Positions 17,695 to 28,670 are shown, counted from the first letter of the stretch. The stretch: DNA of 64,000 bases from an uncultured Cohaesibacter sp. (GCF_963667045.1 NZ_OY762934.1:3426501-3490500), one strand, 5' to 3'. The notes: generated from the sequence alone by a model not told the origin. Translations and numbers: made by a program.

Positions 17695-18942
17695 ATGCTT
17701 GATTTTGACTTGTTGCAACCGCTCATCTGGTCCTGGCTGGAATTTGCCGTGCGCTGGACCCATGTGATCACCGCGATCGCCTGGATTGGATCGAGCTTCT
17801 ATTTCATTGCGCTGGATCTGGGTCTTAGGAAGGCCCCCAACCTGCCGGTCGGTGCCCATGGTGAAGAATGGCAGGTGCATGGCGGCGGCTTCTATCATAT
17901 CCGCAAGTTCCTCGTGGCGCCCGAGCACATGCCCGAGCACCTGACATGGTTCAAATGGGAGAGCTATTCGACCTGGCTGTCCGGTGCGGCGCTTCTGATG
18001 GTCACCTATTGGGCCGGTGCCAATCTGTTTCTCATCGATCCGGCCAAGATGGAGCTGGAGGTCTGGCAGGCGATCCTCATTTCTGCCGGGTCTCTGACGA
18101 TCGGCTGGCTGGTCTATGATTTCCTCTGCAAATCGAGCCTTGATGAAAAGCCGACGCTGCTGATGGTGTTGCTGTTTGTGCTGCTGGTGGCGATGGGCTG
18201 GGGCTATAACCATGTCTTCACCGGTCGCGCCGTGCTGCTGCATCTTGGGGCCTTCACAGCAACCATCATGACGGCAAATGTCTTCTTCATCATCATTCCC
18301 AACCAGAAGATCGTCGTGGCCGATCTCAAGGCCGGACGCACGCCAGACCCGAAATATGGCAAGATCGCCAAGCTACGCTCGACCCATAACAACTATCTCA
18401 CCTTGCCGGTGATCTTCCTGATGCTGTCCAACCATTATCCGCTGGCCTTTGCCTCGCCCTATAACTGGGTGATTGCGGCGCTGGTGTTCCTGATGGGGGT
18501 AACGATCCGGCACTGGTTCAACACCCGCCACGCCCGCATGGGCACCCCCTACTGGACCATTCCGGCAACGATCCTGCTGTTCCTTGCGATTGTCTGGATT
18601 TCGCTCATTCCCGCCGACTATCTGGAGGAAGACGAGGCGGCCAGCCGTCCGCTCACCGAATATGAGATGAAATATGCCAATGCGGCAGGCTTTGAAGAGG
18701 TGACCGATATTGTCATCAGCCGCTGTTCCATGTGCCATGCGGACGAGGTGGCATGGGACGGGATCGGCATCGCACCGCGCGGCATCCATCTTGACAATGA
18801 GGCGCGGATCATCCGGGCGGCGCGGGAAATCTTTCTCAATGCCGGGGCGACCAACGCCATGCCGCCGGCCAACGTGACCTTCATGGAGCCTGAAGAGCGG
18901 CGGGCCATCGTCAACTGGTACAAGGCAGCGCAGCAGGGGTGA
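17695..18942 (+). CDS. puuD: Membrane urate hydroxylase/oxidase with C-terminal cytochrome c domain
   Basis: Oxidises urate to 5-hydroxyisourate and passes electrons to the respiratory chain, instead of using oxygen directly as classical uricase does. The 415-residue protein has about eight hydrophobic segments with conserved histidines (WTHVITAIAWIGSSFYF, HGGGFYHIRKF, GRAVLLHLGAF, RSTHNNYLTLPVIFLMLSNH) in residues 1-310. A periplasmic c-type haem domain follows with C-S-M-C-H at 344-348 and a distal Met candidate in the NAMPPANV loop. This matches the PuuD family in domain order and length. The start at 17695 is MLDFDLLQPL. A shared terminator follows. Confidence 0.95.
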   Translation: MLDFDLLQPLIWSWLEFAVRWTHVITAIAWIGSSFYFIALDLGLRKAPNLPVGAHGEEWQVHGGGFYHIRKFLVAPEHMPEHLTWFKWESYSTWLSGAALLMVTYWAGANLFLIDPAKMELEVWQAILISAGSLTIGWLVYDFLCKSSLDEKPTLLMVLLFVLLVAMGWGYNHVFTGRAVLLHLGAFTATIMTANVFFIIIPNQKIVVADLKAGRTPDPKYGKIAKLRSTHNNYLTLPVIFLMLSNHYPLAFASPYNWVIAALVFLMGVTIRHWFNTRHARMGTPYWTIPATILLFLAIVWISLIPADYLEEDEAASRPLTEYEMKYANAAGFEEVTDIVISRCSMCHADEVAWDGIGIAPRGIHLDNEARIIRAAREIFLNAGATNAMPPANVTFMEPEERRAIVNWYKAAQQG

Positions 18943-18970
18943 TTGCCTGACTTTGTGGCCCTGTTTCAAA

Positions 18971-19001
18971 CAGAAGGCCCGCACGCTGTGTGGGCCTTCT
19001 G
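18971..19001. terminator. Bidirectional terminator between puuD and ureG
   Basis: A 14-bp stem (18971-18984 with 18988-19001, one G-T wobble, 3-base loop) of sequence CAGAAGGCCCGCAC / GTGTGGGCCTTCTG lies between the convergent puuD and ureG genes. Short T-runs flank it on both strands. Confidence 0.85.
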
Positions 19002-19041
19002 TGTTTCTGATTGTGCGTGCACGGCGGGGCTGCCGGTCGCG

Positions 19042-19674
19042 TCATTCGAAGCCGGACTTCCTGCAAAGGAAGCTGACAATCTCGTCAACGCCGACGTTGC
19101 GTGAGAGATCGGTAAAGAGATGAGCCTTGTCGCCGCGGACCTTCGCCGCGTCCGTTTTCATCCGCTCCAGATCCGCCCCGACATAAGGCGCCAGATCGGC
19201 CTTGTTGATCAGCAGAAGATCGGAGCGCGAAATGGCCGGGCCGCCCTTGCGCGGGATGTCGTCGCCCTGCGCCACGGAGATAAGATAGATCGTCAAATCC
19301 GCAAGGTCTGGCGAGAAGGTTGCTGCCAGATTGTCACCACCGGATTCGATGAAGATGAAATCGAGATCCTTGTGTCGGGCGCAGAGATCATCCACCGCAG
19401 CAAGATTGATCGAGGCGTCTTCGCGAATGGCTGTGTGTGGGCAGCCGCCGGTCTCGACACCGATGATGCGATCTTCCTGCAAGGCCTGTTTGCGCACCAG
19501 TGCCTCGGCGTCTTCCTTGGTGTAGATGTCATTGGTGATGACACCGATGGAGAAGCGGTCGCGCATGGCAAGGCAGAGCTTCTCCGTCAGGGTCGTCTTG
19601 CCCGAACCGACCGGGCCGCCGATGCCGATGCGCATTGGTCCGGCGTAGCTTTCTTGCGTGCTGGATGAAGTCAT
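19042..19674 (-). CDS. ureG: Urease accessory GTPase UreG
   Basis: SIMIBI-class GTPase that, with UreD, UreF and UreE, drives GTP-dependent delivery of nickel to the urease active site. The 210 residues show the P-loop [11 protein letters not shown] (about 19-29), the metal-binding CPH motif in [32 protein letters not shown] and the [13 protein letters not shown] guanine-specificity region. It overlaps ureF by 4 bases (ATGA). It is the last gene of the urt-ure series and is followed by the shared terminator. Confidence 0.97.
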   Translation of the reverse strand: MTSSSTQESYAGPMRIGIGGPVGSGKTTLTEKLCLAMRDRFSIGVITNDIYTKEDAEALVRKQALQEDRIIGVETGGCPHTAIREDASINLAAVDDLCARHKDLDFIFIESGGDNLAATFSPDLADLTIYLISVAQGDDIPRKGGPAISRSDLLLINKADLAPYVGADLERMKTDAAKVRGDKAHLFTDLSRNVGVDEIVSFLCRKSGFE

Positions 19675-20402
19675 GAACGGAAAATCCTCGTGTGAAGGGT
19701 CTCGTGCCGCATGGCGGCGATATCGGAATGGAAGCAGGTGGTGCCCAGTTCCTCAAGACTTGCCGTTGCGGCGTGGTCGGCCGTGGCAAGGAGCGGTGCT
19801 TCAAGGCGGGCCTGTAGCCTGAGGCCATCGGACTGGCCGAGTGGCACAAGGCGCATGGCAACGGAAATGAGGTTCGAGGCAAAGGCATGCAGGCTCGCGG
19901 TCAGGACGGCTGTAAGGCCAATGCCGTGCACGCGGGCGGTCGCGCCCATGATGATCGGCAGGGCGACGGTTTCCAGATCCTCTTTGATGAGCTGTTCCTG
20001 CAACTTCGTTGGCCAGGCAGCGCTGGCCTTGAGGAAGGCCATGCCCTGCTGGGTGGTTTCCATGTGGCGTTCGCGGCTGGCCGAGAGGGCGAGTGCGAGA
20101 TCGTTGAGGGCGTTGAGGGCGGCCATGTCGCTTGCGCCGATCCGCCAGGCGTGGGCGAGCAGTATGGCGTCGCTGCGCGCGCTGCCCCTGATCAGAAGCT
20201 GTTCGATCCAGTCGCCGACGCTGTTCCGGTCATGGCAAGTGCCTTCGCTGATGGCGGTTTCAAGACCATGGCTGTAGCTGAAGGTGCCAAGGGGAAAGGC
20301 CGGAGAAAGCCATGTCAACAGACGCACGAGGGCGGCTCCCTGAAGGGCCGCCGACGAGGGCTGGACGGTCTCATCTGGCAAGAGCGCGGGGTCAGTGGTC
20401 AT
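19671..20402 (-). CDS. ureF: Urease accessory protein UreF
   Basis: Helical scaffold protein that joins UreD and UreG to apo-urease and gates GTP hydrolysis. The 243 residues show the family sequence [21 protein letters not shown] near the N-terminus (shown here in two adjoining parts, [12 protein letters not shown] and TFSYSHGLE), a mostly helical middle and a C-terminal tail ending [11 protein letters not shown]. The start at 20402 ([11 protein letters not shown]) is chosen; a longer frame to 20561 would read the ureE histidine-tail DNA out of frame and is not credible. The start lies 11 bases inside ureE, indicating coupling. Confidence 0.94.
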   Translation of the reverse strand: MTTDPALLPDETVQPSSAALQGAALVRLLTWLSPAFPLGTFSYSHGLETAISEGTCHDRNSVGDWIEQLLIRGSARSDAILLAHAWRIGASDMAALNALNDLALALSASRERHMETTQQGMAFLKASAAWPTKLQEQLIKEDLETVALPIIMGATARVHGIGLTAVLTASLHAFASNLISVAMRLVPLGQSDGLRLQARLEAPLLATADHAATASLEELGTTCFHSDIAAMRHETLHTRIFRS

Positions 20403-20988
20403 GCGGCCCGTGATCATGGCTGTGATCATTGTTGTGATCGTGGTCGTGATGATGGGAGTGGCCATGGTGGTGATCATGCCCATGGTCATGACTATGGCCG
20501 TGATCGTGCCCATGTTCGTGCCCATGTTCGTGGGAGGGGCCACTGGCCGATTTGCTGACATAGGCGCCGCTCATGGGCGAGAAGGGGGCGTTGATGGCGG
20601 AAAGCGTGCCACCCAGACCTTCCAGCATGTCGGCAATCACCGCATCCTTTCGAATGCGCAAGTGATCTTCATAGATCTCGACCGGCTGATGGCGGTTGCC
20701 CAGATGCCAGGCCAGCTGCAACAGGGCCAGCGGCGTTGTCGCCCGAACCTCCAGCAGGTCTTCGGGGCGGGCCAGCACTTCGATGATGCGCCCGTCCTCA
20801 AGCTGCAGGCCGTCGCCATGATCCATGCGCATGGCCTTGGCAAGCACCAGCATGAAGTCGAAGCCATTGTCGCTGGTCAACTGGATGCGGCGGCGATAGC
20901 GGTCTTCCTCATCAAGGGTGATGGTGTCAAACGGCGGCTCGGACCAGCTTCCCTTTGGCAGGATGCTGGATGCTTTTGCAATCGGCAT
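20392..20988 (-). CDS. ureE: Urease nickel metallochaperone UreE with long histidine tail
   Basis: Binds and donates Ni(II) for urease maturation. The 198-residue protein has the N-terminal peptide-binding domain (about 1-75; LTSDNGFDFMLVLAKAMRM) and the C-terminal metal-binding domain (LAWHLGNRHQPVEIYEDHLRIRKD, about 105-128). A final region from about 150 has roughly two dozen His residues alternating with Asp, Gly, Glu and Ser. The tail is longer and richer than in many homologues and suggests nickel storage. AGGAAG precedes the ATG at 20988. An 84-base gap with a strong hairpin separates it from ureC. Confidence 0.95.
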   Translation of the reverse strand: MPIAKASSILPKGSWSEPPFDTITLDEEDRYRRRIQLTSDNGFDFMLVLAKAMRMDHGDGLQLEDGRIIEVLARPEDLLEVRATTPLALLQLAWHLGNRHQPVEIYEDHLRIRKDAVIADMLEGLGGTLSAINAPFSPMSGAYVSKSASGPSHEHGHEHGHDHGHSHDHGHDHHHGHSHHHDHDHNNDHSHDHGPHDH

Positions 20989-21007
20989 GTGTTTCTTCCT
21001 CATGAGA

Positions 21008-21043
21008 CATATCCCAGCAGGGTAGTGTCCCCGCTGGGATATG
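21008..21043 (-). other. Stem-loop in ureC-ureE intergenic gap
   Basis: CATATCCCAGC (21008-21018) and GCTGGGATATG (21033-21043) form a perfect 11-bp stem, with GGG/CCC inside the 14-base loop able to extend it. No T-run follows in the direction of transcription, so an mRNA processing or stabilising element is more likely than a terminator. Confidence 0.65.
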
Positions 21044-21072
21044 AAGGGGTCTGTTCGCTCCGGCTGGCCGGG

Positions 21073-22784
<1,712 letters not shown>

Positions 22785-22785
<1 letters not shown>

Positions 22786-23090
22786 CAGAGAGCCCCTTTG
22801 ATTTCTGCACGGAAGCCATGGACTTCGCGGTTGCCTTCCAGCGGGATCAGCTTGACCTTGCGGGTCTGGCCGGGCTCGAAGCGGACGGCCGTGCCCGAGG
22901 CGATGTCAAGGCGCTTGCCGCGGGCGGCGGTGCGGTCGAAGGACAGGGCCGGGTTGGTTTCAAAGAAATGATAGTGGGAGCCGACCTGCACCGGCCGGTC
23001 GCCGGTGTTGGAGACTTCCAGTTCGGTGACCTCCAGTCCGGCGTTCAGTTCGATGTCGCCAGCGGCGGTGATGATTTCACCTGGAATCAT
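22785..23090 (-). CDS. ureB: Urease beta subunit
   Basis: Structural subunit of 101 residues. It begins [18 protein letters not shown] and contains [17 protein letters not shown] and the [16 protein letters not shown] segment, all diagnostic for UreB. The ATG at 23090 is chosen because the longer open frame to 23171 is only an antisense-like extension and family members start at MIPGE. A ten-base gap follows ureA, with GGAGGG before the start. Confidence 0.97.
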
Positions 23091-23100
23091 GATGCCCTCC

Positions 23101-23403
23101 TCAGCGGATCGGTTCGTGGACAGTGACGAGCTTGACGCCGTCAGGGAAGGTGGCTTCCACCTGGATGTCATGGATCATCTCGGGGATGCCTTCCATCACT
23201 TGAGCGCGACTGATGATATGGGCCCCGGCCTCCATCAGGTCGGCAACGGTGCGACCATCGCGGGCGCCCTCGACGATGAAGTCGGTGATCAGCGCGATGG
23301 CTTCGGGATGGTTGAGCTTGACGCCCCTTTCAAGGCGCCGGCGTGCCACCATGGCTGCCATGGCGATGAGAAGTTTGTCCTTCTCTCTCGGAGTCAAATT
23401 CAT
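23101..23403 (-). CDS. ureA: Urease gamma subunit
   Basis: Smallest urease subunit, 100 residues: [20 protein letters not shown] start, [19 protein letters not shown] and [15 protein letters not shown] near the end. These are near-invariant UreA blocks and the length is exact for the family. It lies between ureD and ureB in the same direction. Confidence 0.98.
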   Translation of the reverse strand: MNLTPREKDKLLIAMAAMVARRRLERGVKLNHPEAIALITDFIVEGARDGRTVADLMEAGAHIISRAQVMEGIPEMIHDIQVEATFPDGVKLVTVHEPIR

Positions 23404-23420
23404 GACGCTCCCTCTCTGGT

Positions 23421-24326
23421 TCAGGTCGTCCAGACACGCGGGAGAGGCTCCCCGGTCCGAAAATGTGAAATCAATGGAATGAGCGCTGTGCGCAGCGCCA
23501 TGCCGTCTGTTGCCGTAAGGCGGGCAAGGATCTTGCCGTTGAAGCTGGAAAGCCCCACCGTGCAGTCCGCAAACGGCTGCATCAGGGCTCGGCCACCGTC
23601 GACCAGCGCGTCCATCGTGTCGCTGTCCTCGGGGCCAGTGTAGCAGAGCGTGGCAAGCGCCAGATGGCCGGACAGCACCGCATCCGCCAGGCCGATCCGT
23701 GCCACGTCGCCCTCAAGGCGCTGCGCTTCGGCGTGGATCAGGCGGCCATTCCGGTGGATGCGCCAGCTGTCGCGGAAGGCAAGGCTTCTGAGCACTTCGC
23801 CCATGGCAAGACGACCAAGCAGCAGGCTTTCGACCGCCATGAAGCGGGCGCTGCCCGCAAGATGCACATCGAGAGAGCGGTGAAGCCCGGCACGGTCATA
23901 AAGGATGGTTTCCTGCGGCAGCCAGTCAAGACGTGCGCCGTCTGCCACGGTGACATGGTTGCTGACGCGGGCAACCCCGCTGTCTGCCTTGTAGATCTTC
24001 TCGCAGGCCTGTGTGGTCACCACCGCGTAGGTGCCGGTTGCCGCGTCGGCCTGCCAACTGACGATGTCGCCGCCGGTGAGCCCGCCCGAGCTGTTGATCA
24101 GCACGGCTTCAGCGGCGTTGCCGCCATAGACCCTTGGCAGACGGATCTTGGCGCAGCCCTGCTGATAGAGGCGATCAAGGCGGGTGTGACCCTCGCCATC
24201 CGCCTTGAAGCTGACCCTTCCGGTGCCTGTGGTTCTCTGCGCCGGAGCCCTTCCCGTTGCCCCGCCGGAAGGAACATTGAGGCGGTCGCCGGACGAGGCG
24301 TCAGACGGTGAGATGGTTGCGTACAT
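23421..24326 (-). CDS. ureD: Urease accessory protein UreD
   Basis: Scaffold and nickel tunnel protein that binds apo-urease first and recruits UreF and UreG. The 301-residue product contains LRVY-type sequence [10 protein letters not shown], the hallmark [34 protein letters not shown] and [12 protein letters not shown]. The start at 24326 ([11 protein letters not shown]) is chosen; a longer frame to 24695 reads through urtE in another frame and is rejected. It therefore begins 26 bases before the urtE stop, tying urease genes to the urea transporter transcript. Confidence 0.94.
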   Translation of the reverse strand: MYATISPSDASSGDRLNVPSGGATGRAPAQRTTGTGRVSFKADGEGHTRLDRLYQQGCAKIRLPRVYGGNAAEAVLINSSGGLTGGDIVSWQADAATGTYAVVTTQACEKIYKADSGVARVSNHVTVADGARLDWLPQETILYDRAGLHRSLDVHLAGSARFMAVESLLLGRLAMGEVLRSLAFRDSWRIHRNGRLIHAEAQRLEGDVARIGLADAVLSGHLALATLCYTGPEDSDTMDALVDGGRALMQPFADCTVGLSSFNGKILARLTATDGMALRTALIPLISHFRTGEPLPRVWTT

Positions 24327-25044
24327 GTTCCTTGTCCAGATCTTCGGCAGGACCAGAATGCACGATCTCGCCACGGTCCATGATATGGACAACATCCGCC
24401 AGCTCTCGGCAGAAATCAAGATATTGTTCGACCAATAGAATCGCCATTCCCTTTTCCTCCTTGAGGTAGGTGATGGCGCGGCCGATATCCTTGATGATCG
24501 AGGGCTGGATGCCTTCGGTCGGTTCGTCCAGCACCAGAATGTCCGGGCGGGTGACCAGAGCCCGACCGATGGCCAGCTGCTGCTGCTGGCCGCCGGAAAG
24601 GTCGCCGCCGCGACGGGAGAGCATGTCCTTGAGAATCGGGAACAGTTCGAAAATCTCTTCCTCGACAAACCGCTGTTTGCGGGGCAGGCGGGCAAAGCCG
24701 ACCTCGAGATTTTCCCTGACCGTCAGCTGCGGAAAGATTTCGCGACCCTGCGGCACATAGGCGATGCCCCGTCCGGCGCGGGCATAGGGCGGGGCCTTGG
24801 TGACATCGGCACCGTTAAGGATGATCCTGCCCTTGCTCACCGGATGCTGGCCGACAATGGCGCGCAGCATCGAGGTCTTGCCGACGCCGTTGCGACCCAG
24901 AACGCAGGTGATCCGGGCGCTTTCCACATCCAGAGAGATGTTGCGCAGCGCCTGCGCTGCACCGTAATGCAGGTCGATCCCCTCGACGGAGAGGGCGAGG
25001 GGTTTGCTTTCCTGCCGGGAAGGAGACTTAATTGCTGTACTCAT
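24301..25044 (-). CDS. urtE: Urea ABC transporter ATPase UrtE
   Basis: Second ATP-binding subunit of the high-affinity urea importer (branched-chain amino-acid transporter family). Walker A is LGRNGVGKTSM (about residues 50-60), the ABC signature is LSGGQQQQLAIGRAL and Walker B is ILVLDEPTEGI. The 247-residue length from the ATG at 25044 fits the family. An ATG at 25050 would add Met-Ile and overlap urtD by 4 bases, and either could be used. The PYARAGRGIAYVPQGREIFPQ region is typical of LivF/UrtE. Confidence 0.96.
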   Translation of the reverse strand: MSTAIKSPSRQESKPLALSVEGIDLHYGAAQALRNISLDVESARITCVLGRNGVGKTSMLRAIVGQHPVSKGRIILNGADVTKAPPYARAGRGIAYVPQGREIFPQLTVRENLEVGFARLPRKQRFVEEEIFELFPILKDMLSRRGGDLSGGQQQQLAIGRALVTRPDILVLDEPTEGIQPSIIKDIGRAITYLKEEKGMAILLVEQYLDFCRELADVVHIMDRGEIVHSGPAEDLDKEHVRNHLTV

Positions 25045-25046
25045 GA

Positions 25047-25808
25047 TCATCTCCCCAGATAGCTTTCAATGACGTCCGGATGGGCGCTGACGTGGTCGAG
25101 CGAGCCTTCGGCCAGAACGGAGCCTTCGGCCAGCACTGTGACCTTGACACCAAGATCGCGGATGAAGCCCATGTCATGCTCGACGACGATGACCGAATGG
25201 GTCTTGGAAATCGCGCGCAGCAGCTTGGCGGTTTCCACCGTTTCGGCATCGGTCATGCCTGCGACGGGTTCGTCAACCAGCAGGAGCTTGGGGTCCTGTG
25301 CCAGCAGCATGCCGATTTCGAGCCACTGTTTCTGGCCATGGGACAGGTCCGAGGCCAGCTCGCTGGCGCGATGGGTGAGGCGGACGGTTTCAAGGATGCT
25401 GGCGATCTTGGCGGCGTCCTCTTCGCTTTCGCGATAGAACAGCGAGGCCCAGACCCCACGATTGCCCGCCAGAGCCAGTTCCAGATTTTCGCGCACGGTC
25501 TGGCTTTCGAACACGGTTGGCTTCTGGAACTTGCGCCCGATCCCGGCCTGGGCGATTTCGGTCTCGTCATGCTGGGTGAGGTCCATCTTGCCTTCAAACA
25601 GCACGTCGCCGGTGTCCGGGCGGGTCTTGCCGGTGATGATGTCCATCATCGTTGTCTTGCCTGCGCCGTTGGGGCCGATGATGGCGCGCATCTCGCCCTT
25701 CTCGATGGTCAGGGACAGCCCGTTGATGGCCTTGAAGCCGTCAAAGGAGACCGAGACGTCATCGAGATAGAGTAGCGCCGAGGTCATCTGGTTGGTTTCT
25801 TCGGTCAT
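25047..25808 (-). CDS. urtD: Urea ABC transporter ATPase UrtD
   Basis: First ATP-binding subunit of the urea importer. The 253 residues have Walker A GPNGAGKTTMMD, the LivG/UrtD-type long insertion with GIGRKFQKPTVFE, the signature LSHGQKQWLEIGMLL and Walker B LLLVDEPVAGMTDAE. The QKPTVFE and SHGQKQWLEI blocks separate UrtD from amino-acid LivG proteins. It overlaps urtC by 4 bases. Confidence 0.97.
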   Translation of the reverse strand: MTEETNQMTSALLYLDDVSVSFDGFKAINGLSLTIEKGEMRAIIGPNGAGKTTMMDIITGKTRPDTGDVLFEGKMDLTQHDETEIAQAGIGRKFQKPTVFESQTVRENLELALAGNRGVWASLFYRESEEDAAKIASILETVRLTHRASELASDLSHGQKQWLEIGMLLAQDPKLLLVDEPVAGMTDAETVETAKLLRAISKTHSVIVVEHDMGFIRDLGVKVTVLAEGSVLAEGSLDHVSAHPDVIESYLGR

Positions 25809-26968
25809 GACGCTTCACCCTCCTTGCGCAATTCGCCAACATCTGCCGGAGCGGTGGCCTTGCCGGAGCCGAGGCTCTTCAGCTTGCCAATGGTATCGGA
25901 CAGGGTGCCAAGAATGCCGCGTGGCATGAACAGGGTCACAGCCACGAACAGGCCACCCAGAACGAACAGCCAGTATTCGGGGAACTGGGCCGTGAACCAG
26001 CTTTTGCCGAGGTTGACCGTGATGGCGCCGACGATCGGGCCGATCAGGGTGCCGCGCCCGCCAACCGCGGTCCAGATGACCACTTCGATCGAGTTGGCCG
26101 GGGCAAATTCCCCCGGGTTGATGATGCCGACCAGCGGCACATAAAGGGCACCCGCGATGCCGGCCATCATGGCCGACAGGGTGAAGACGAACAGCTTCAC
26201 ATGCTCGACGCGATAGCCAAGGAAGCGGGCGCGGCTTTCTGCATCGCGTGTGGCCAGCAGCACCTTGCCGAATTTGGAGCGGACGATGGCCGAGCTGATG
26301 ATGAACGCAAGACAGAGGGCAAAGGCGGCGGCGGCAAACAGGCCAGCGCGGGTGGACGGCTCCTGCAGGGTGTAGCCGAGGATGTCCTTGAAGTCGGTGA
26401 GGCCGTTGTTGCCGCCAAAGCCCATGTCATTGCGGAAGAAGGCGAGCAGCAGCGCATAGGTCATGGCCTGGGTGATGATCGACAGATAGACCCCGGTGAC
26501 GCGGGAGCGGAAGGCAAACCAGCCGAAGACGAAGGCCAGCAGCCCGGGCACGGCGAGCACCATGAGCGCGGCGAACCAGAACTGGTCAAAGCCATACCAG
26601 TACCATGGCAGCTCCTTCCAGTTGAGGAAGACCATGAAGTCTGGCAGGATCGGGTCGCCATAGACACCACGCGAGCCGATCTGGCGCATCAGATACATGC
26701 CCATGGCGTAGCCGCCAAGGGCAAAGAAGGCGCCATGGCCAAGCGAAAGAATGCCACAATAGCCCCAGACCAGATCAAGCGCCAGCGCCAGCAGGGCATA
26801 GGTGAGATATTTGCCGAATAGCGAGACGATGTAATCGGGCACGTAAAGGGCGTGTTCGGGCGTCAGAAACAGGTTGCTGAGGGGCACGAGAATGCCGATC
26901 AGGGCGATGGCGGCTGCGACCCAGGCGATGCGTCCGGCAAGGCCGCGAAACAGGAAAGCGGAGATCAT
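25805..26968 (-). CDS. urtC: Urea ABC transporter permease UrtC
   Basis: Membrane subunit of 387 residues with about ten hydrophobic segments and LivM-type motifs: DLVWGYCGILSLGHGAFFALGG (in two parts DLVWGYCGILSLG, HGAFFALGG), the UrtC-typical long loop with ELPWYWYGFDQFWFA and the cytoplasmic coupling sequence RDAESRARFLGY. AVGGRGTLIGPIVGA lies near the end. It overlaps urtB and urtD by 4 bases each. Confidence 0.97.
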   Translation of the reverse strand: MISAFLFRGLAGRIAWVAAAIALIGILVPLSNLFLTPEHALYVPDYIVSLFGKYLTYALLALALDLVWGYCGILSLGHGAFFALGGYAMGMYLMRQIGSRGVYGDPILPDFMVFLNWKELPWYWYGFDQFWFAALMVLAVPGLLAFVFGWFAFRSRVTGVYLSIITQAMTYALLLAFFRNDMGFGGNNGLTDFKDILGYTLQEPSTRAGLFAAAAFALCLAFIISSAIVRSKFGKVLLATRDAESRARFLGYRVEHVKLFVFTLSAMMAGIAGALYVPLVGIINPGEFAPANSIEVVIWTAVGGRGTLIGPIVGAITVNLGKSWFTAQFPEYWLFVLGGLFVAVTLFMPRGILGTLSDTIGKLKSLGSGKATAPADVGELRKEGEAS

Positions 26969-28581
26969 TGTTCCACGGCCCTTCCCTTGAGAGCGAACAG
27001 ACCGCGCGGCCGTTTCTGAATGAACAGGATGATGAAGACCAGCACGAGGATCTTGCCAAGCACGGCACCGGCGAAGGGTTCAAGGAACTTGTTGGCGACG
27101 CCAAGGGTCAGGGCCCCGATGAGTGTGCCCCAGAGGTTGCCAACCCCGCCGAAGACCACGACCATGAAGCTGTCGATGATGTAGCTCTGGCCAAGGTTGG
27201 GCGAGACATTGCCGATCTGGCTGAGGGCCACCCCGGCGATGCCCGCGATGCCGGAGCCGAGGGCGAATGTGAAGGCATCAACCCACGGCGTGCGGACCCC
27301 GAGCGAAGAGGCCATGTTGCGGTTCTGCGTCACGGCGCGCATCTGAAGGCCCATCGGTGTGCGCTTGAGCAACAGGAATAACAGGCCGAAGACGGCAAGC
27401 GCAAAGAAGAAGATCCAGATGCGGTTCCAGGTCAGCGACAGGCCTGCCAGATCAAGGGCGCCAGACATCCAGGACGGGTTGCTGACTTCCTTGTTGGTGG
27501 GGCCGAAAATGGTGCGGACCGCCTGCTGCAGCATCAACGAGACGCCCCAGGTGGCAAGCAGCGTTTCCAGCGGTCTGCCATAGAGAAACCGGATGATGCC
27601 ACGCTCAAGCACAAAGCCCACCGCACCGGCAACGAGGAAGGCAATGGGGATGGCAAAAAGCAGGGAATAGTCGAACAGGCCCGGCGCGGTGGACTGAATG
27701 ACCTGCTGCACGGTGAAGGTCGTGTAGGCACCGATCATCACCATCTCGCCATGGGCCATGTTGATGACGCCCATCACGCCGAAGGTGATGGCAAGGCCGA
27801 TGGAGGCGAGCAGCAGCACCGAGCCAAGGGACAGGCCGTACCAGACATTCTGGACCCCTTCCCAGATGGCGAGCACGCGCTCGATGGCGACGACGGCGCG
27901 CTCGGCGGCATCCTTGACAGCGCCTTCGTTCTTTTCGGTGGCGGCTGTGAGCATGGAGAGCGCCTGACGGCCGCCCTTCTCGCGCAGCACTCCGATGGCG
28001 GTCAGCTTGTCGCTTTCGGACGCCTCGGAGCTGAGGACCAGCCCGGCGCGGGCCTCTTCAAGAAAGGCCGAGACTTCCGGGTCCTGCTCTTTTGCAAGCC
28101 GCGCCTCGATGGCGGGCAGGGCGCTGGCGTCCTGAGCCTTGAAGATGGTCTCTGCCGCTTCCAGACGCTTGGCCGGGTCGGGACTGTTGAGGGCAAACAG
28201 GCTCAGGCCGTCGCGGATCTGGCGGCGCAGGCTGTTGTTGGCCTTGATCTTGTCGAGGGTTCTCTTGTTGATGTCGGGAATGACTTCGCCGCTCACCGGA
28301 TCTGTCAAGGTGACGTTTTTGCCCGCCTTTTCGGTCAGGAAGACGCGATTGTCCGCCTTGCGGACATAGAGGTCTCCGTCGGCCAACTGGCTAAGGACGG
28401 GAACCACCTTCGGGTCTCCGGTTGCCAGAAGGGCATCCACTTTTTCTGCCCTGTCTTTCAGGCTGCCGTCGGCCAGGGCGTTGATCGTATCCTGAAGATC
28501 ATCGGCCATGGACGGGGGGACAGCAGCTGAGGAAAGGACGAGAGTGACAAGACAAACAAGCAGTGCGCGCAGCAATGTCAT
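26965..28581 (-). CDS. urtB: Urea ABC transporter permease UrtB with N-terminal periplasmic domain
   Basis: LivH-type permease of 538 residues. A cleavable-looking signal peptide (MTLLRALLVCLVTLVLSSAA) precedes a roughly 220-residue soluble helical domain peculiar to UrtB. The membrane part follows, with GLSLGSVLLLASIGLAITFG, MGVINMAHGEMVMIGAYTT and GVRTPWVDAFTFALGSGIAG. The ATG at 28581 with AGAGAGAA upstream is chosen; the open frame further to 28782 runs into the urtA spacer hairpin and encodes no family sequence. Confidence 0.95.
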   Translation of the reverse strand: MTLLRALLVCLVTLVLSSAAVPPSMADDLQDTINALADGSLKDRAEKVDALLATGDPKVVPVLSQLADGDLYVRKADNRVFLTEKAGKNVTLTDPVSGEVIPDINKRTLDKIKANNSLRRQIRDGLSLFALNSPDPAKRLEAAETIFKAQDASALPAIEARLAKEQDPEVSAFLEEARAGLVLSSEASESDKLTAIGVLREKGGRQALSMLTAATEKNEGAVKDAAERAVVAIERVLAIWEGVQNVWYGLSLGSVLLLASIGLAITFGVMGVINMAHGEMVMIGAYTTFTVQQVIQSTAPGLFDYSLLFAIPIAFLVAGAVGFVLERGIIRFLYGRPLETLLATWGVSLMLQQAVRTIFGPTNKEVSNPSWMSGALDLAGLSLTWNRIWIFFFALAVFGLLFLLLKRTPMGLQMRAVTQNRNMASSLGVRTPWVDAFTFALGSGIAGIAGVALSQIGNVSPNLGQSYIIDSFMVVVFGGVGNLWGTLIGALTLGVANKFLEPFAGAVLGKILVLVFIILFIQKRPRGLFALKGRAVEQ

Positions 28582-28608
28582 GAAATTCTCTCTTGCTAGA
28601 CATGTCTG

Positions 28609-28637
28609 CCCCGATGACAGGAAGCCTGTCACCGGGG
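28609..28637 (-). other. Stem-loop in urtA-urtB gap
   Basis: CCCCGATGACAGG (28609-28621) and CCTGTCACCGGGG (28625-28637) form a 13-bp stem with a 3-base loop; the single mismatch is a G-U pair in the minus-strand transcript. No T-run follows. Such hairpins after binding-protein genes commonly protect the upstream mRNA so that more binding protein than permease is made. Confidence 0.7.
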
Positions 28638-28670
28638 ACCGGAAGAAGGATGACGTGCGTTCAGGCCCGA

